From Mesorhizobium sp. (GTDB lineage: Bacteria; Pseudomonadota; Alphaproteobacteria; Rhizobiales; Rhizobiaceae): DNA of 44,308 nt. A program made the position numbers and the translations under genes. Location: contig NZ_JAMLIG010000007.1 in assembly GCF_023954305.1 (NCBI RefSeq), positions 1 through 44,308 on the forward strand. Direction: 5' to 3'. Numbering within the stretch: the first letter of the stretch is position 1; the number at the start of each line of letters is the position of its first letter. This document shows positions 41,392 through 44,308 of this stretch, in pieces. The notes below the pieces were generated by a model that saw nothing but the letters and a program-made list of their open reading frames with translations, had not been told where the DNA came from and did no database searches.

Positions 41392-42393
41392 TTAGCCTCC
41401 ATCCTGCTTCGCTACAGTGCCTTGGCGGAAAGCCTCGTAGAGATTATCGAGATTTTCCGACAGGAAATCACCAAAGGCGCGTGCGTCTCCGCTTCTCGCC
41501 TTGATTGCGAGTGTGAACCGCTTGCCGTCGGCGACAATGTCAGCCGACAGCGTGTTGTCCTTCGGAACCCAATTGCGCTTGTTCACCTCGGTCGAAACAC
41601 GTTTCTTGGTACCAGCAGACTTCAGCCGTTTGACCAAGGACTCGAACCGAACGTCGCTGGAAAGCGCCAGGAACTCTTCCTCTTCAACAGCCGACAGGGC
41701 AGCCGCTAGCTTTGTTGGATTATCTAGCTGCAGCTTGAGTTCATACCATCGATCGCGCCCAACATTCTTGGCTTCGCCAACCGCCGCCAAGATGCTCTCT
41801 GGGATCGTCGCTACAGACAGCATTTTCGACAGCGTAGTTCGATCAATCGAGAGCGCGCTCAAGATCGTCGCATTGTCATCATCGTAGCGCAGCCGTGCGA
41901 GGTCGGCTGCGAAGAGGGCGCGTTCGATAAATGGGACGTTTGCACGCGCTGAGTTCTCGTGGCCGAGAGAAAGAACATGTTCTCGGTCCTGCATCTCCTT
42001 GACAATTGCTCGAACCTTGCGCCCGAGAGCTTTGGCCACACGCCGGCGCCGATGACCGAAAACCGTCATGTACCGCCCGGAGGCGGTGGGATGTGGTCGA
42101 ACGAGAATAGGAGAATCCTGGCCGTTTGTGCGGATCGCCTCCAGTAGCTCGTTGAACTCCTGCTCGTCGTGGTTCCGCCGATCACGCACAAAGGAATCGT
42201 CGATCAGATCAGGGTCCAATTCGACGATTGTCTCGCCTTCAGTAAGCTTGTCCGCCCTCGCCGCGATCTCGTCCAGCGAGTTGAGGATAGATCGGGACGC
42301 CCCCTTCGGAGTGTAATCGAGGGGAGGTGCGCTCTGATGAGATGCCGGCTCATCTAGAATGGAGGCAAAGGGATTTTTACGAACTCGGGCCAT
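41392..42393 (-). CDS. repB: RepB, ParB-type partition protein
   Basis: 333 aa centromere-binding protein. N-terminus MARVRKNPFASILDE is typical of RepB; the ParB box (HPTASGRYMTVFGHRRRRVA) and an HTH region (LSIDRTTLSKMLSVATIPE) follow, and the C-terminal half supports dimerisation. It partners RepA for segregation and binds parS; a candidate site lies just upstream at 42448-42464. Confidence 0.95.
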   Translation of the reverse strand: MARVRKNPFASILDEPASHQSAPPLDYTPKGASRSILNSLDEIAARADKLTEGETIVELDPDLIDDSFVRDRRNHDEQEFNELLEAIRTNGQDSPILVRPHPTASGRYMTVFGHRRRRVAKALGRKVRAIVKEMQDREHVLSLGHENSARANVPFIERALFAADLARLRYDDDNATILSALSIDRTTLSKMLSVATIPESILAAVGEAKNVGRDRWYELKLQLDNPTKLAAALSAVEEEEFLALSSDVRFESLVKRLKSAGTKKRVSTEVNKRNWVPKDNTLSADIVADGKRFTLAIKARSGDARAFGDFLSENLDNLYEAFRQGTVAKQDGG

Positions 42394-42447
42394 TCCGAAC
42401 CCCCTTGAAGCGATCTATGAGCATGAAACTAAAGGTGTTTTTGGCGA

Positions 42448-42464
42448 TTTTGACGGCGGTCAAC
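42448..42464. other. parS-like centromere site between repA and repB
   Basis: On the minus strand GTTGACCGCCGTCAAAA, matching a GTTGACxGCxGTCAAC-type repABC parS palindrome at all but the last arm base or two. The repA-repB gap is one of the known parS positions (pTiR10). Only one convincing copy seen. Confidence 0.6.
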
Positions 42465-42465
42465 A

Positions 42466-43656
42466 TCAGAGGCGCCCCCATGCCCGATGGATCAGGCCCT
42501 GAATTTCGAAATTTACCGCATCAAGGGCATCTATCGCCCGGTCGTAGGTGTCTCGATTAAAGTTCGATCGCTCGACTTCATAGAGCGTCTGCTTGGTAAG
42601 GCCGGCGTCCGAAATCGCAGTCGACTTCACCATTGGGTTTTTCAGGATTTCCTCGGCCAGCATCGACTGCATAAATCCGAGCATCTGCACTTGGGGGACA
42701 TCGGTCGGTTCGTAGCGGGTTATCAGATAGCGAAGCCAGTCGATCTTGACCGGCGCTCCTTTCTCTCGGATCGCCCTGACGAAATTACCGAGCATCAGAA
42801 GAAACTGGCTCATCGACATCAGATCAAGCATCTGAGGATGAACCGTGATAAGCACCGAAGTCGATGCAGTGAGAGCCGTCAGGGTGAGAAAGCCAAGTTG
42901 AGGCGGGCAATCGAGAACGACAACATCGTAACGGTCGTCAACCTCCTCTAATGCACGGCCAAGTCTTGCATAGAACCGCTTCCCTTCATTCGACGTCTGC
43001 ATCGAGAGGGGCGTGTCGTATTCGTATTCCTGCAACTCGAGATTGGCGGGAATGATGTCCAACAGCGGAAAGTTGGTCGGCACGATGACATCTGTTACCG
43101 GCCGACGCTTCTCGTCGTAGCGGATGGCGTCATAGAGCGACGGGTTTCGATCAAGCTCCGGCTGGAAACCGTGAAGCGCCGATAGTGAAGCTTGGGGATC
43201 GAGGTCGATTGCCAAGACCCTATGACCGGTCAGGGCTAGATGTTGAGCGAGATGCGCAGCGGTTGTCGTCTTGCCTGAGCCGCCCTTGAAATTGACGACG
43301 GCAAGCACCTGGAGCTTCTCTCCCGGCTTGCGGGAGGGGACATACTTCTTCGCGTCCGACCGCCCATTCTTGTCGAGATACTGCCGAAGTTCATTCATCT
43401 GCCCGGCGGTGTAGAACCGACGGCCACCGGTCGCGATAAGCGGCTCAGGGCCCTTGCCCTCCAGATGCAATCTCTTCAGATTGTTCGGCGTGACTCCCAG
43501 GTAATGGGCAACCTCCGCCATAGAAAAGTGACGCAGTGTTTTCTTCGCGTCAGGATGAAACTTCTCGTGGCGGAGCTGGTCGAGCTTCCGCGAAATCTCG
43601 GCACCCTGCGCCAGGATTTTTTCGTCAAACTCGAAGGTTGGCAGCGAAGCCATCAA
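42466..43656 (-). CDS. repA: RepA, ParA-type partition ATPase
   Basis: 396 aa ParA-family ATPase with an N-terminal HTH extension (MAEVAHYLGVTPNNLKRLHL) and deviant Walker A FKGGSGKTTTAAH at about residue 125, then VLDCPPQLGFLTL (Walker B region). It drives plasmid segregation and represses repABC. Start at 43656; an ATG one codon later is equally possible. Divergent from trbB across a 456-bp regulatory region. Confidence 0.95.
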   Translation of the reverse strand: MMASLPTFEFDEKILAQGAEISRKLDQLRHEKFHPDAKKTLRHFSMAEVAHYLGVTPNNLKRLHLEGKGPEPLIATGGRRFYTAGQMNELRQYLDKNGRSDAKKYVPSRKPGEKLQVLAVVNFKGGSGKTTTAAHLAQHLALTGHRVLAIDLDPQASLSALHGFQPELDRNPSLYDAIRYDEKRRPVTDVIVPTNFPLLDIIPANLELQEYEYDTPLSMQTSNEGKRFYARLGRALEEVDDRYDVVVLDCPPQLGFLTLTALTASTSVLITVHPQMLDLMSMSQFLLMLGNFVRAIREKGAPVKIDWLRYLITRYEPTDVPQVQMLGFMQSMLAEEILKNPMVKSTAISDAGLTKQTLYEVERSNFNRDTYDRAIDALDAVNFEIQGLIHRAWGRL

Positions 43657-43869
43657 GAACGCCCCGTAGGAAAATAGCGGCAGAAGTCAAAAAACGCACG
43701 ATTTAGCGCCAGTATGTGCGATTCTCTCTCGTTGGCAAGGAGAATAGGGTTAACGAGAAGTTAAGGTCTAAGGCAGAGGGAGTAGATGGCCTCCTCTCAT
43801 TCACTGCGTTTTTATTTAAATTTCAACATCTTACGCGATCTTTTCTCTTTGTCCGCGCCTTACTGCAGG

Positions 43870-43887
43870 CCCCTCACTTTCGAGGGG
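43870..43887. promoter_or_regulatory. 18-bp palindrome, copy 2 (candidate TraR box)
   Basis: CCCCTCACTTTCGAGGGG, 214 bp upstream of repA, identical to the copies at 19547 and 43959. Placement facing repA fits quorum control of copy number known from Ti plasmids. Confidence 0.6.
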
Positions 43888-43958
43888 TCTGGGAGGTTCG
43901 ACACAATGCGCTGACCGCCCCGATTTCGTGCGCTGACACGAGAATCAGCCCGACTCGC

Positions 43959-43976
43959 CCCCTCACTTTCGAGGGG
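43959..43976. promoter_or_regulatory. 18-bp palindrome, copy 3 (candidate TraR box, trb)
   Basis: CCCCTCACTTTCGAGGGG, 136 bp upstream of the trbB ATG; candidate activator site for the trb operon. Identical including the 6-bp spacer ACTTTC. Confidence 0.6.
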
Positions 43977-44039
43977 ATGACCGCGGCCAAGCCGCGCTGC
44001 ACGCTCGCTGCCACTTCGTTTCATCCACGAGAGGCAGGT

Positions 44040-44120
44040 ATGGCTTTTAATCATGGCGCCGATCAGCGGCACGAGTGCGCGATCGCAGCCGGCAACGATC
44101 GGACGACGATCCATGTCTGA
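44040..44120 (+). CDS. Possible 26-aa leader peptide before trbB
   Basis: ATG at 44040 after GAGAGGCAGGT opens 26 codons (MAFNHGADQRHEC...TTIHV) whose TGA overlaps the trbB ATG (ATGTCTGA). The arrangement suits translational coupling in the slot left by traI. No family; it may be chance. Confidence 0.35.
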   Translation: MAFNHGADQRHECAIAAGNDRTTIHV

Positions 44121-44308
44121 CCGGCGCTCGCACATCCGGCTCGTGCGCAAGCTCGAGGAATCGCTTGGCGAAGAGATCTGCATGGCGCTCGCCGATCCCA
44201 CTGTGGTCGAGATCATGCTCAACCCGGACGGACGGCTGTTCATCGAACGGCTGGGGCAGGGGATGTCACAGACCGGAACAATGCCGGCCGGCGCGGCGGA
44301 GATCGTCA
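44113..44308 (+). CDS. trbB: TrbB N-terminal part (continues at base 1)
   Basis: First 65 codons plus one base of trbB: MSDRRSHIRLVRKLEESLG then the N-terminal domain with CMALADPTVVEIMLNPDG, the usual TrbB start. It runs off the window end in frame with base 1 onward, which shows that the sequence is circular. Start of the trb operon. Confidence 0.95.
   Translation, partial: MSDRRSHIRLVRKLEESLGEEICMALADPTVVEIMLNPDGRLFIERLGQGMSQTGTMPAGAAEIV

Larger units (their letters stand above)
43657..44112. promoter_or_regulatory. Divergent control region repA / trbB, traI absent
   Basis: In Ti-type plasmids this interval holds traI and the tra boxes that serve both trb and repABC. Here no AHL synthase gene or recognisable fragment is present. 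The region contains an AT-rich block (43798-43850, likely the repA promoter side) and two identical 18-bp palindromes at 43870 and 43959 whose starts are 89 bp apart. Confidence 0.7.

Noticed and set aside
42301..42325. CCCC...GAGGGG sequence within repB as a fourth TraR-box candidate
   Set aside because: Spacing and sequence between the arms differ from the three identical 18-mers and it is inside coding DNA.

Overview
The window reads as one complete circular plasmid of 44.3 kb, opened inside the conjugation gene trbB. The last 196 bases encode the TrbB N-terminus, and joining base 44308 to base 1 continues the same frame to the stop at 773 (322 aa in total). Gene content points to an alphaproteobacterium of the order Hyphomicrobiales (Rhizobium, Mesorhizobium, Brucella/Ochrobactrum and relatives): a repABC replicon, a Ti-plasmid-type tra/trb system with TraR/TraM, MucR- and DUF736-type proteins, and a FosX close to the Mesorhizobium enzyme. 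The genus cannot be fixed from the sequence.

Layout. (1) 44113-9311: the mating-pair-formation operon trbBCDEJKLFGHI. (2) 9416-10812: a resistance cargo, fosX (fosfomycin) and a class D beta-lactamase, lying between trbI and traR. (3) 11299-22023: the quorum-sensing regulator traR and its antiactivator traM, a stray NAD-dependent epimerase, then the divergent operons traA-F-B-H (minus) and traC-D-G (plus) with oriT between them. (4) 22196-26056: accessory genes, namely a hypothetical protein, a WGR-domain protein, an RHH protein, a DJ-1/PfpI protein, a Phd/PemK-like toxin-antitoxin pair, a DUF736 remnant and a MucR-like regulator. (5) 26155-36440: a mobile-element graveyard with two IS3 elements, one IS5, one IS6, a broken Tn5053/Tn552-like tniAB transposon with recognisable ends, a tniB'-tniQ remnant of a second one, and a beheaded LysR gene. 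(6) 36688-39731: a maintenance block with a Cre-like tyrosine recombinase beside a lox-like palindrome, a HigBA-type toxin-antitoxin pair and a serine recombinase. (7) 39914-43656: repC, repB and repA with a putative counter-transcribed RNA and a parS-like site.

How it works together. RepABC replicates and partitions the plasmid; two toxin-antitoxin pairs and two recombinases probably stabilise it. TraA nicks oriT, TraG couples the DNA to the Trb channel, and TraR/TraM should control transfer. Two observations stand out. There is no AHL synthase gene (traI), which normally heads the trb operon. An identical 18-bp palindrome, CCCCTCACTTTCGAGGGG, occurs exactly three times that I can find: twice in the repA/trbB divergent region and once in the traA/traC divergent region. 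These are the positions that tra boxes occupy in Ti plasmids, so I propose it as the operator of this divergent TraR. The second candidate system is the Cre-like recombinase with a 13-7-13 inverted-repeat site directly upstream.
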